A stretch of DNA of 64,000 nt from Croceitalea rosinachiae (GCF_031846445.1 NZ_JAVRHR010000002.1:868001-932000); one strand, 5' to 3'. Shown: positions 27,265-35,902, counted from the first letter of the stretch. Notes: generated from the letters alone by a model not told the origin. A program made the numbers and translations.

Positions 27265-27861
27265 ATGGCATACGATAAATTCAACATATTAAAAAGCACT
27301 GCAGTTCCATTACCAATCGAAAATGTGGATACGGATCAAATTATTCCTGCTCGATTCCTAAAAGCAACGGAGCGTAAAGGTTTTGGTGATAACTTATTTA
27401 GAGATTGGCGTTATAATTCAGACAACACACCAAAAGAACAATTCGTGCTGAACAACACAATTTATAGCGGCAAAATACTAGTAGGCGGCAAAAATTTTGG
27501 TTCGGGTTCTTCTAGAGAGCACGCTGCTTGGGCCGTTTATGACTATGGTTTTCGCTGCGTAGTTTCTAGCTTTTTTGCTGATATTTTCCGAGGAAATTGC
27601 CTAAATATAGGAGTACTTCCCGTACAAATCAGTCCCGAGTTTCTTGACAAGATTTTTATAGCTATAGAAGCCGACCCAAAAACAAAGTTTGAGGTCAATT
27701 TACAAGAGCAAACTATTAAAATTTTAGCCACAGGTGAATTCGAAACTTTCGGAATCAATGAATATAAGAAAGATAATATGACCAACGGTTTTGATGATAT
27801 CGACTATTTATTGAACGTTAAAGAAGATATCAAAACCTTTGCTGAAAACAGACCTTTCTAA
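27265..27861 (+). CDS. leuD: 3-isopropylmalate dehydratase small subunit
   Basis: The 198-residue swivel-domain partner of LeuC. Key motifs are PIENVDTDQIIPARFLK near the N-terminus and NFGSGSSREHAAWAVYDYG, the loop that contacts substrate, then SSFFADIFRGNCLNIGVLP. Normal length. It lies between leuC (24 nt) and the IPMS-like gene (9 nt) in the operon. Confidence 0.97.
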   Translation: MAYDKFNILKSTAVPLPIENVDTDQIIPARFLKATERKGFGDNLFRDWRYNSDNTPKEQFVLNNTIYSGKILVGGKNFGSGSSREHAAWAVYDYGFRCVVSSFFADIFRGNCLNIGVLPVQISPEFLDKIFIAIEADPKTKFEVNLQEQTIKILATGEFETFGINEYKKDNMTNGFDDIDYLLNVKEDIKTFAENRPF

Positions 27862-27870
27862 CTATTAAAA

Positions 27871-29385
27871 ATGGCGAGAACCATTGAAATTATGGATACC
27901 ACCCTTAGGGATGGTGAACAAACCTCAGGAGTTTCTTTTACGGCCTCTGAGAAGCTTACCCTTGCAAAGTTATTGCTCGATGAACTCAAAGTAGATCGCA
28001 TTGAAATTGCATCTGCCAGAGTTTCTGAGGGCGAGTTCAATGCTGTAAAACAGATTACCGACTGGGCGATTGAGAACAATTGTATTGCTAAAATTGAAGT
28101 GCTGACTTTTGTTGATGGTGGTACTTCAATTGATTGGATGAAAAAGGCAGGTGCCAAAGTACAAAACCTACTAGCAAAGGGATCTTTGAACCATTTGACC
28201 CATCAATTAAAAAAAACTCCTGAACAGCATTTTTCTGAAATTAGAAATGTCATTGACTTGGGCAATGAAGCGGGAATAGATACCAATGTTTATCTGGAAG
28301 ATTGGAGCAATGGCATGCGAAATTCTGAAGACTATGTATTTCAATTTTTAGATTTTCTGGCTGAGCAACCTATCAAAAGAATACTTTTACCGGATACCTT
28401 AGGAGTAATTACCCATACGGAAACCTTCGATTTTCTTGATAAAATTATTAAGCGATACCCATATGTTCATTTTGACTTTCATGGTCATAACGATTATGAT
28501 TTAGGGGTTGCTAATGTCATGGAGGCCGTGAAGGCAGGATGTCATGGGCTTCACCTCACCGTTAATGGCATGGGTGAACGGGCCGGGAATGCTCCATTGG
28601 CAAGTGCTATAGCGGTAATTAATGATTTTTTGCCAGAAGTAACTACTTCAGTAAATGAATCTTCTTTGTATAAAGTAAGTAAATTGGTTTCGGCGTTTAC
28701 TGGATTTGGGATTCCCGCCAATAAACCAATAGTTGGAGATAACGTATTTACACAAACAGCTGGAATTCATGCAGATGGGGATAGTAAGCACAATTTATAC
28801 TTTAGTGATTTAATGCCGGAACGTTTCGGTAGAAAGCGGAAATATGCCTTAGGAAAAATGTCCGGCAAAGCTAATATTCAAAAGAATTTGCAAGAGCTGG
28901 GCTTAACTTTAAATAATGATGAACTTAAAAAGGTGACAGCGCGTATAATTGAATTGGGTGATAAAAAAGAGCGCGTCACTAAAGAAGATTTACCTTATAT
29001 CATTTCCGATGTTCTAGATAGCAGTTCTTTTCAGCAAAAAGTATTTATAAAATCGTATGTACTTACGCACGCCAAAGGGCTACAACCCTCTACCACCCTT
29101 TCAATGGAAGTAGATGGAAAAACCTTTGAAGAAAACGCTCAAGGTGATGGTCAATTTGATGCCTTCATGAATGCATTGAATAAGGTATATAAAAGGCTTA
29201 AAGTCAAATTACCTGCATTAGTTGATTATGCAGTGCGAATACCACCCGGTAGCAATTCTGACGCCCTATGCGAGACCATGATAACTTGGAAAACAGATAA
29301 GAATGATTTTGTTACTACCGGACTAGACTCGGACCAAACGGTATCTGCAATAAAAGCAACTGAAAAGATGCTCAATATAATTTAA
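27871..29385 (+). CDS. 2-isopropylmalate/citramalate synthase family protein
   Basis: A 504-residue HMGL-like TIM-barrel enzyme with a C-terminal LeuA allosteric-type domain. Metal and catalytic motifs: MDTTLRDGEQTSGVSF, HFDFHGHNDYDLGVANVMEA (HxH) and NGMGERAGNAPL. The regulatory domain runs from about 390 onward (TTLSMEVDGKTFEENAQGDG). It condenses acetyl-CoA with a 2-keto acid: 2-ketoisovalerate (LeuA, leucine) by operon context. Pyruvate (citramalate synthase, a route to isoleucine) is a real alternative, because Bacteroidota leu operons often carry this atypical form besides a canonical LeuA. No canonical LeuA or ilvA is in the window. Confidence is high for family, lower for substrate. 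Confidence 0.85.
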   Translation: MARTIEIMDTTLRDGEQTSGVSFTASEKLTLAKLLLDELKVDRIEIASARVSEGEFNAVKQITDWAIENNCIAKIEVLTFVDGGTSIDWMKKAGAKVQNLLAKGSLNHLTHQLKKTPEQHFSEIRNVIDLGNEAGIDTNVYLEDWSNGMRNSEDYVFQFLDFLAEQPIKRILLPDTLGVITHTETFDFLDKIIKRYPYVHFDFHGHNDYDLGVANVMEAVKAGCHGLHLTVNGMGERAGNAPLASAIAVINDFLPEVTTSVNESSLYKVSKLVSAFTGFGIPANKPIVGDNVFTQTAGIHADGDSKHNLYFSDLMPERFGRKRKYALGKMSGKANIQKNLQELGLTLNNDELKKVTARIIELGDKKERVTKEDLPYIISDVLDSSSFQQKVFIKSYVLTHAKGLQPSTTLSMEVDGKTFEENAQGDGQFDAFMNALNKVYKRLKVKLPALVDYAVRIPPGSNSDALCETMITWKTDKNDFVTTGLDSDQTVSAIKATEKMLNII

Positions 29386-29405
29386 ATAATACTCAATATA
29401 TTTTT

Positions 29406-30464
29406 ATGGAAATGAATATCGCCTTATTGGCAGGAGATGGCATAGGACCTGAAGTTATAGCCCAAGCTGTTAAAATTACCGATGCGGTCGCAATCAAATT
29501 CGGACATGAAATTAATTGGACTCCGGCTTTAACAGGAGCGGCTGCGATTGATGCTGTTGGGGAACCTTATCCCAATGAAACCCATGCCATTTGCGAGGCT
29601 GCGGATGCTGTTTTATTTGGCGCGATTGGTCACCCTCGTTTTGATAATGATCCTTCTGCAAAGGTTCGACCTGAGCAAGGTCTATTAAAAATGCGCCAAA
29701 AATTGGGCCTGTTCGCCAATGTGCGGCCAACCTTTACATTTCCTTCATTAATTGATAAATCTCCGCTAAAGCGTGAACGCATCGAAGGTACCGATTTAGT
29801 GTTTTTTCGTGAATTGACAAGTGGTGTTTACTTTGGCGAAAGAGGTAGAAAAGACAATGGAGATACTGCTTTTGATACCATGACCTATCAGCGTTTTGAA
29901 ATTCAGCGTTTAGCCAAGAAAGGTTTCGAGGCGGCAATGACGAGGGGTAAGAAGCTTTGCTGTGTAGATAAAGCCAATGTATTGGAATCTTCTCGTTTGT
30001 GGAGAGAAACCGTACAGGCAATGGAAAAAGATTATCCTGAGGTGACCGTTTCTTATGAATTTGTGGATGCTGTAGCCATGCGTTTGGTGCAATGGCCCAA
30101 TGAATATGATGTTTTGATTACAGAAAACCTTTTCGGTGATATTCTTACTGATGAGGCTTCCGTTATATCAGGCTCAATGGGATTAATGCCTTCCGCATCT
30201 TTAGGAGAAAAAACATCATTATTTGAACCTATCCACGGTTCTTACCCACAAGCGGCAGGAAAAGATATTGCAAACCCTTTGGCAACGGTTTTATCGGCTG
30301 CCATGATGTTTGAAACTGCATTTGATTTGCACAACGAGGCCAAAGCCATAAGGGATGTTGTCAATAAATCATTGGCGGAAGGCTATGTTACTGAAGATTT
30401 AGCTGAAGGAGGCAAAGCTTATAAAACAAGTGAAGTGGGAGATTGGTTGGCGCTACAGATTTAA
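29406..30464 (+). CDS. leuB: 3-isopropylmalate dehydrogenase
   Basis: A 352-residue NAD-dependent beta-decarboxylating dehydrogenase. N-terminus MNIALLAGDGIGPEV, substrate arginines in LLKMRQKLGLFANVRP and FFRELTSGVYFG, the K in CCVDKANVLESSRLWR, metal Asps in TENLFGDILTDEASVISGS (split over 18 residues), and the NAD loop EPIHGSYPQAAGKDIANP. It completes leucine-precursor synthesis and is last in the leu operon. The start could be either of two Met codons 6 nt apart. Confidence 0.97.
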   Translation: MEMNIALLAGDGIGPEVIAQAVKITDAVAIKFGHEINWTPALTGAAAIDAVGEPYPNETHAICEAADAVLFGAIGHPRFDNDPSAKVRPEQGLLKMRQKLGLFANVRPTFTFPSLIDKSPLKRERIEGTDLVFFRELTSGVYFGERGRKDNGDTAFDTMTYQRFEIQRLAKKGFEAAMTRGKKLCCVDKANVLESSRLWRETVQAMEKDYPEVTVSYEFVDAVAMRLVQWPNEYDVLITENLFGDILTDEASVISGSMGLMPSASLGEKTSLFEPIHGSYPQAAGKDIANPLATVLSAAMMFETAFDLHNEAKAIRDVVNKSLAEGYVTEDLAEGGKAYKTSEVGDWLALQI

Positions 30465-30478
30465 CAAATAAACTACTC

Positions 30479-30492
30479 TTAATCTAGGTTAA
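30479..30492. promoter_or_regulatory. Crp/Fnr-type dyad, site 1 (upstream of regulator gene)
   Basis: TTAATC-TA-GGTTAA: five of six arm positions are symmetric. The centre is about 59 nt before the TTG start of the short Crp-like regulator, consistent with autoregulation. It has the same 14-bp architecture as sites 2-4 (5-bp arms around 4 bp, as in FNR boxes). Confidence 0.6.
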
Positions 30493-30544
30493 TGTGTTTG
30501 TCAAATTAAAATCCTTATTTTCAACAAAACTTCATTAGCTTATT

Positions 30545-31000
30545 TTGAAAAAAATTACTGTAAGAAAAGGAGAAATACTGCAATCATTGGGTGATGTAAA
30601 CAGCTACATCTATAAAATTCAAAAAGGGGTTCTACGCATGTATTCCATGGGAACGAACGGTAAAGAGCATATTCTTCTTTTTGGCTCAGAAGGTTGGACT
30701 ATTGGTGAAAGTAATTTACCAAAAACCCCATGTGAATTTTACATTGATGCCCTTGAAGAGTCTGAATTATTAGTATCTAATAAAGATGATAGCGAAAATG
30801 ATCCTACGAAAGAATTTTTTTTGCACTGTATAGGAATGTTGCAAAAAAGAGTAATCATGTTGATGAGTGTTTCTGCAAAAGATCGCTATGAAGATTTTAT
30901 TAAAACCTATCCTAAAATAGCGCAAAGAATTCCCCAAAAAATGATTGCATCCTATCTCGGAATCACTCCAGAAGCTTTAAGCAAAATAAAAAGGAGCTAA
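30545..31000 (+). CDS. short Crp/Fnr-family transcriptional regulator
   Basis: A 151-residue regulator: a cyclic-nucleotide-binding jelly roll (KGEILQSLGDVNSYIYKIQKG, then GKEHILLFGSEGWTIGE) and a C-terminal winged-helix recognition segment (IPQKMIASYLGITPEALSKI). Typical family members have about 190-220 residues; here the first strands and helix are absent. An in-frame TAG at 30536-30538 lies just before the TTG start, so no longer product is possible without a frameshift. The residues that hold a cyclic-nucleotide phosphate are not evident, so the effector is unknown. A dyad of Crp/Fnr shape lies upstream of it and of the three following transcription units. It is probably their regulator (inference). 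Confidence 0.8.
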   Translation: MKKITVRKGEILQSLGDVNSYIYKIQKGVLRMYSMGTNGKEHILLFGSEGWTIGESNLPKTPCEFYIDALEESELLVSNKDDSENDPTKEFFLHCIGMLQKRVIMLMSVSAKDRYEDFIKTYPKIAQRIPQKMIASYLGITPEALSKIKRS

Positions 31001-31039
31001 TACTTTCTTGCATTAAATTATTTTTTGAACCCCTTTTTC

Positions 31040-31053
31040 TTAATCAAGGTTAA
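31040..31053. promoter_or_regulatory. Crp/Fnr-type dyad, site 2 (upstream of ltrA-like gene)
   Basis: TTAATC-AA-GGTTAA, five of six arm positions symmetric, ending 34 nt before the GTG start of the LtrA-like gene and inside the 87-nt gap after the regulator. Confidence 0.6.
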
Positions 31054-31087
31054 TTTTTATCTGCCATTATTTTCTGATTTTCACTAG

Positions 31088-32287
31088 GTGAATAAAAAAT
31101 CGAATTCCATCCGTACTTGGTGGAAAAAACCTAAACAAAGTTCCGCTCTAGAAGAACATAGACAGGTATCATTCTTAGAGTTGTTTTATGACCTTGTATA
31201 CGTTGCATTGATAGCGCAGCTTTCCCACGCATTAACAGATGAGCTAACCATGCATGGGTCATTCAAGTTTATTTTCCTTTTCACAATGATTTGGTGGTAT
31301 TGGCTTAATGGATCGTTGTATCATGACTTATATGGCAACAACGATATTAGAACAAGAGTTTTTACATTTCTCCAAATGATTTCTGTCGTCGGGATGGCCG
31401 TATTTGCAAGTGAAGCATTCCACAAAGGGGCTATTGGATTTACTATTTCGGCAATCTCTCTTTTAGTCATACTATTATTTCTTTGGTTGAGAGTTGGTTA
31501 CCATGAGAAAAAAACAAAAATATTTTCAAATTTATATGCCTCATTATTGGCTATAAATATTGGGCTTTTATGTACTTCATTATTCGTGAAATCACCATTA
31601 AATCATCGGTTATGGTTTGCTACAATTACTATTTCATTTTTAGCGCCTACTTTCATGTACATCTTTTCATTTTTTTCTAAAAAAATGAACATTCACGAAT
31701 TTCCTCAAGCTAGTGCTGCGCTTGTAGAGCGCTTTGGACTTTTTAACATAATTGTCTTAGGAGAAATAATCACTTCTGCAGTTTCCGGTTCTAGTCATGT
31801 TGAATTCAATACTAAAGTCGCCATTCTTTGTCTGCTGGGCATATTATTGGCAATTGGTATCTGGTGGCTTTACTATGACTTTATTTCTCACAGAAAACCT
31901 AAAAAAGGAGGTGCTAATTTCATTTTTTGGTACTACTTGCATCTACCACTTACAGCAAGTATAACAAGTATTGGAGCATCAATTTTATATATTATAAAGT
32001 ATTCCAACAAAGACCTTAGTGCAAATGTGCATTATCTGTTTTTAGGATCAATGGTCATAATCGTTCTTTGTATTGCCATTTTGTATAGGGTTGTTGATGA
32101 ACATTCTGAAACTTCAAAATATTTGAACAATAATACTGGCGGTTTGTTGATAATTTCCTGTATTTATATTGTACTGATATTTATTGAAATAAACATGTAT
32201 CAAATTCTTATACTAAGTGTAATACTTCTTTTTGCTCCAATATTAAATTCGATAATAAAAAATCATCTTAAAAATTCACAAAATTAA
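31088..32287 (+). CDS. low temperature requirement protein A (LtrA) family membrane protein
   Basis: A 399-residue polytopic membrane protein, about 10-11 helices, starting with GTG. The family signature EEHRQVSFLELFYDLVYVALIAQLS (interrupted here by nothing) sits near residue 22, and VERFGLFNIIVLGEII is the second LtrA block near residue 213. LtrA is named for cold growth in Listeria, but its transported substrate or activity is not known. Site 2 of the Crp/Fnr-type dyad lies 34 nt upstream, and the AI-2E-family permease follows after 5 nt, so the two form a transcription unit. Confidence 0.85.
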   Translation: MNKKSNSIRTWWKKPKQSSALEEHRQVSFLELFYDLVYVALIAQLSHALTDELTMHGSFKFIFLFTMIWWYWLNGSLYHDLYGNNDIRTRVFTFLQMISVVGMAVFASEAFHKGAIGFTISAISLLVILLFLWLRVGYHEKKTKIFSNLYASLLAINIGLLCTSLFVKSPLNHRLWFATITISFLAPTFMYIFSFFSKKMNIHEFPQASAALVERFGLFNIIVLGEIITSAVSGSSHVEFNTKVAILCLLGILLAIGIWWLYYDFISHRKPKKGGANFIFWYYLHLPLTASITSIGASILYIIKYSNKDLSANVHYLFLGSMVIIVLCIAILYRVVDEHSETSKYLNNNTGGLLIISCIYIVLIFIEINMYQILILSVILLFAPILNSIIKNHLKNSQN

Positions 32288-32292
32288 TTCAC

Positions 32293-33318
32293 ATGAAAAA
32301 ATTAGCATTCTTGGTAATTGGCATAGGTGGCATAATTGCCCTATTGATAATGGCCAAGAACATAATTATACCCTTTGCTTATGGTGTAGCATTATGGTTC
32401 TTAGGGCGATATTTTAAAAATTTAGCGTATAAAATTCCTCTTTTTAAGAAGTATCTCCCCAGTTGGTTGATCAGTTCTATAATCTTTGTGTTTATCATAA
32501 TTACAATATCATTAATAGCTGGAATCATAAGTTCAAGTGTTGATACGTTAATTGAGGCCTATCCTAGTTACCAAAGTAATATCGACACTATTGTTAATAA
32601 ATTGAATGATATTTTCCATATTGATGTTTACCAAAATCTTACTGAAAAATTGAAAGATTTTGATTTTAGCTCTCTATTACAAACTATTGCCGACTCAATC
32701 TCAGGAATATTTGGAGATATTGTTATGGTACTATTATATGCCATGTTTATCATTTCTGAGGAGACCAGCTTTTTAAACAAACTCAAAAAAATATTTAATA
32801 GAACTGAGGATTTTGAACGTGTAATAGATATTCTAAATAAAATTTATAAAAGTATTAGCGACTATATTGGTTTGAAGACTTTGGTAAGCTTACTAACAGG
32901 ATTGGTTGGTTATATATTTTTAGCTCTTATGGATGTCGATGCCCCATTCTTTTGGGCTTTGTTAATGTTTTTACTTAATTACATTCCAACAATTGGATCG
33001 TTAATCGCCACTATTTTTCCAGCATTTTTTAGCTTGATCCAGTTTGGGGAATTTACGCCTTTTATAATCATTCTTATCGGCCTGGGCCTTGTCCAATGGT
33101 TTATTGGGAACGTACTTGAACCTAAGATAATGGGCAGTTCTTTAAATATAAGTCCTTTGGTTACCATTATTGCATTAGTGGTTTGGGGGCAAATTTGGGG
33201 GATAACAGGTATGTTATTGAGTGTTCCTATTACCGTAGTGATGATTATCGTATTCTCACAATTTAAGAGTACTAGAGCAGTCGCGATATTGTTATCAGAA
33301 AATGGAGAAATAGAATAA
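32293..33318 (+). CDS. AI-2E family transporter / PerM-like permease
   Basis: A 341-residue membrane protein with paired N-terminal helices (LAFLVIGIGGIIALLIMA), an extracytoplasmic amphipathic stretch, and the family's C-terminal block: ISDYIGLKTLVSLLTG, then FLLNYIPTIGSLIATIFPA, VLEPKIMGSSLNISPL and GMLLSVPITVVMII. Members include TqsA, Na+/H+ antiporters and many of unknown substrate, so AI-2 export is not implied. It follows the LtrA gene by 5 nt. Confidence 0.88.
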   Translation: MKKLAFLVIGIGGIIALLIMAKNIIIPFAYGVALWFLGRYFKNLAYKIPLFKKYLPSWLISSIIFVFIIITISLIAGIISSSVDTLIEAYPSYQSNIDTIVNKLNDIFHIDVYQNLTEKLKDFDFSSLLQTIADSISGIFGDIVMVLLYAMFIISEETSFLNKLKKIFNRTEDFERVIDILNKIYKSISDYIGLKTLVSLLTGLVGYIFLALMDVDAPFFWALLMFLLNYIPTIGSLIATIFPAFFSLIQFGEFTPFIIILIGLGLVQWFIGNVLEPKIMGSSLNISPLVTIIALVVWGQIWGITGMLLSVPITVVMIIVFSQFKSTRAVAILLSENGEIE

Positions 33319-33333
33319 AATCGCATGTTGCTC

Positions 33334-33347
33334 TTAACATAGATTAA
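33334..33347. promoter_or_regulatory. Crp/Fnr-type dyad, site 3 (upstream of FMN reductase operon)
   Basis: TTAACA-TA-GATTAA: the right arm is perfect, the left arm has two changes (C for T, A for C). It lies in the 87-nt gap before the FMN reductase, ending 58 nt before the ATG. Confidence 0.5.
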
Positions 33348-33405
33348 TGCACAGGCTATTTTAATTCTAGACATTTATGGTGTTAAGTCTTAAACCCGTA
33401 TCATA

Positions 33406-33936
33406 ATGAAAAAAGTGCTAGCCATAGGTTGCAGCAACAGCAAGAAATCCATAAACACACTATTTGCGACCTATGTTGCAAATAGAATGGAAAATACGGT
33501 TGTAATCTCTCTAAATTGGGATAATTTAATATTGCCACTGTATAGTCCAGATCTAGAAATCGAAGCTGGCATCCCAGAGAACGCTAAGTATTTTAAGGAC
33601 CTTATACAATCAGCAGATGCCATAGTATTGTCATTAGCAGAATATAACGGCTTGCCTACAGCGGCTTTTAAAAACTTATGGGATTGGACCTCCAGGCTTG
33701 ACATGAAATTCTGGTCAAACAAACCAATGTTTTTGATGGCAGTTTCCCCTGGAGGTCGGGGCGGTGCAAATGTCTTAAACATTATGGTCAATTTAATGCC
33801 CCATTTTGGAGGTAATATGATTACAAAATTTTCATTACCAAACTTTCATACAAATTTTCAAAACGGAGAACTTATCAACGGCAATTTGAAGGAAGAATTG
33901 AACAAGAAAATTCAATTATTCCAAAATTCAATTTAA
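33406..33936 (+). CDS. NAD(P)H-dependent FMN reductase-like flavoprotein
   Basis: A 176-residue flavodoxin-like protein. The N-terminal phosphate-binding loop is AIGCSNSKKSINT, followed by LYSPDLEIEAGIPENAKYF, the LAEYNGLPTAAFKNLWDW substrate/flavin loop typical of NADPH-dependent FMN reductases, and MAVSPGGRGGANVLN. It should reduce FMN with NAD(P)H, or a quinone/azo substrate. First gene of a unit with a 4-TM protein and a porin. A luciferase-like monooxygenase that would need reduced FMN lies 4 kb downstream under the same type of dyad. Confidence 0.85.
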   Translation: MKKVLAIGCSNSKKSINTLFATYVANRMENTVVISLNWDNLILPLYSPDLEIEAGIPENAKYFKDLIQSADAIVLSLAEYNGLPTAAFKNLWDWTSRLDMKFWSNKPMFLMAVSPGGRGGANVLNIMVNLMPHFGGNMITKFSLPNFHTNFQNGELINGNLKEELNKKIQLFQNSI

Positions 33937-33947
33937 AATCAACCACT

Positions 33948-34391
33948 ATGAAAAACTTATCGATTCTATTCAAAATTTCTGCAGTATTATGGATTATATG
34001 GGGATTAGTACATATTCTGGCCGGCGTACTTACCATGAACTTTATATTATCAGGTGACATTGCTTCTTCTATTGCGGGAATTGCCGATGCGTTAGACCCA
34101 GCAACACTTCAAATGGATTATCCAAATGCTGCCGGAGCAATTATTGGGCAACATGGTTTCAACTTATTTTGGATTGGCATTGTAACATTCATCAGTGCCT
34201 TTTTTATTTGGAAAGGAAATAAGAATGCAATTTTTCTAGCTGCAATAACAGGCGGGCTAGCCGATTTAGGGTATTTCCTTTTTGTGGACTTAGGAGGTTA
34301 TGTAAATTTTGTCCCAGGAACGGTAATGACCATAGTTTCTAGTTTGGCAATTATCTTAAGCTTTTTTGCTCATTTTAAAAGTAAAAAGTAG
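33948..34391 (+). CDS. four-helix membrane protein of unknown function
   Basis: 147 residues with four clear hydrophobic segments: ISAVLWIIWGLVHILAGVL, a QHGFNLFWIGIVTFISAFFIW helix, LAAITGGLADLGYFLFVDL, and GTVMTIVSSLAIILSFFAHF. Conserved-looking polar residues (W-x-x-H near 20, QHG near 68) sit inside the helices. No family is recognised. It sits 11 nt after the FMN reductase and 3 nt before the porin, so it is cotranscribed with them. Confidence 0.65.
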   Translation: MKNLSILFKISAVLWIIWGLVHILAGVLTMNFILSGDIASSIAGIADALDPATLQMDYPNAAGAIIGQHGFNLFWIGIVTFISAFFIWKGNKNAIFLAAITGGLADLGYFLFVDLGGYVNFVPGTVMTIVSSLAIILSFFAHFKSKK

Positions 34392-34394
34392 ACA

Positions 34395-35822
34395 ATGAAA
34401 CAAAGTAAACTATGTCTGAAATGGCTAATATTCTTAAATTTACTTTCCGTAAGCCTTTTTGCTGTAGCCCAAGAAAAAACTGAAAAACAAGAACCTCCTG
34501 CTTTAAAGACCAATAGGGCTCAAGAAGATTATACCTATCTAAAGGACTTAGAAAAAAATCCATATAAAAAGGGTTTTGCAGATGACTTGAAGTATATCGC
34601 CCTCAATTCCAATCGATCCATATACCTAAGTATAGGGGGGCAATATCGTCCTAGAATAGAGCATTTTACAAATGAAGATTACACTTCTAATGATGAAACT
34701 TTTTATTCGCAGCGCTTAGCACTGCATACCAGTTTAAATCTTGGAGAATACTTTCGTGTATTCGGAGAACTATATCACGGTTATACAAGTAGTGGAGAAC
34801 AATTTCCTGAATCTGATGTTATTGATCTGCATCAAGCCTTCATCGAGTTCCAAATTCTTAAAGGAGAAAATGAAAATTCGTCTATTAGTTTTGGAAGGCA
34901 AGAATTGGTATTAGGAGCCAGCAGATTGGTTGGGAATAGAGAGGGACCAAATATGAGAAGGAGTTTTGACCTAGCAAAAGTAATTTACGGCTATTCCCAA
35001 TTTAAGGTAAAAGTCTTTTATGGTAAGGAAGTAAGTCCCCAGTTTGAAGCCTTTGATAATGAGTTTAGTCTTTTTGATAAAGATGCTACCAATCCGCAAT
35101 TATGGGGTTTTGGAATGCAGTTTCCCGTTTATAACTTAAATGGGGACTATGAACTATATTATTTAGGTTTTAAATCAAAAACGGCTGGTTTTAGCGATGT
35201 CTTTGGTGAAGAAAAACGTCATAGCATAGGTTTTCGCAGTTATGGTGCAATAGGAAAAAGATTGAGTTACAATACTGAATTCATTTATCAATTTGGAGAC
35301 TTGGATGGAAGTACTATAAGTGCTTTTAATCTAGAAACGGACTGGAAATATAAACTAATCAATATGGTTTGGAAACCAACATTAGGTTTAAAATTGGACT
35401 GGTCAACAGGAGATAGAGAAATTGGTGATGGAAAATTAAATACCTTCAATCCCCTATTTGTCAACCCAGCACTATATAGTTTAGCAGGTGTCAATACCCC
35501 AGCCAATTTGACCAGTTTTCACCCTAGTCTAACTGTTTTTCCTTTTGACCAATTTTCGATTTTTGTTGATTACGCCCTATTTTATAGAACACAAAGTGCG
35601 GATGGACTGTATACACCACCCAGATTTCAGAATAGGCAAGCAAATGGAATTGAAGAAAATCATATCGGTGATGCTTTAGGCATTCAACTAAACTATGAGT
35701 TCAATAGAAATATTTCTTTTGATTTAAGAAGTACCTACTTTATCGCCGGTAAATTTATTAAGTCCTCAGGAGAATCGGAAAACACTTTTTACATCGCCCC
35801 AACACTGAGCTTTAAATTTTAA
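34395..35822 (+). CDS. alginate-export-type outer-membrane porin
   Basis: 475 residues with a signal peptide (NLLSVSLFAVAQ). A short linker with DYTYLKDLEKNPYKKGF precedes a barrel whose start, SIYLSIGGQYRPRIEHFTNEDY, and repeated aromatic-terminated strands are typical of the alginate_exp (AlgE-like) porin family. The last strand ends TFYIAPTLSFKF with the C-terminal Phe needed for barrel assembly. Family members move polyanionic or small organic solutes; the solute here is unknown. It is last in the FMN reductase-4TM-porin unit, 115 nt before the propeller gene. Confidence 0.82.
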   Translation: MKQSKLCLKWLIFLNLLSVSLFAVAQEKTEKQEPPALKTNRAQEDYTYLKDLEKNPYKKGFADDLKYIALNSNRSIYLSIGGQYRPRIEHFTNEDYTSNDETFYSQRLALHTSLNLGEYFRVFGELYHGYTSSGEQFPESDVIDLHQAFIEFQILKGENENSSISFGRQELVLGASRLVGNREGPNMRRSFDLAKVIYGYSQFKVKVFYGKEVSPQFEAFDNEFSLFDKDATNPQLWGFGMQFPVYNLNGDYELYYLGFKSKTAGFSDVFGEEKRHSIGFRSYGAIGKRLSYNTEFIYQFGDLDGSTISAFNLETDWKYKLINMVWKPTLGLKLDWSTGDREIGDGKLNTFNPLFVNPALYSLAGVNTPANLTSFHPSLTVFPFDQFSIFVDYALFYRTQSADGLYTPPRFQNRQANGIEENHIGDALGIQLNYEFNRNISFDLRSTYFIAGKFIKSSGESENTFYIAPTLSFKF

Positions 35823-35856
35823 CTTAAAGTAAACTTAACACTACATTTCGTGTTTC

Positions 35857-35870
35857 TTAATCAAGATTAA
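35857..35870. promoter_or_regulatory. Crp/Fnr-type dyad, site 4 (perfect palindrome)
   Basis: TTAATC-AA-GATTAA, perfect arms, ending 67 nt before the second propeller gene. It is the best of four sites and defines the consensus TTAA(T/C)-N4-(A/G)TTAA. Confidence 0.65.
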
Positions 35871-35885
35871 TATTTAGAGTAAATG

Positions 35886-35902
35886 GTATAAGTATCTTAT
35901 AC
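35886..35902. promoter_or_regulatory. second perfect dyad near the propeller gene start
   Basis: GTATAAG-TAT-CTTATAC is a perfect 17-bp inverted repeat, 15 nt downstream of dyad site 4 and 35 nt before the start codon. It could be another operator or an mRNA hairpin. Confidence 0.35.

Noticed and set aside
32293..33318. Autoinducer-2 exporter and quorum-sensing role
   Set aside because: The AI-2E family is broad and nothing nearby makes or senses AI-2.
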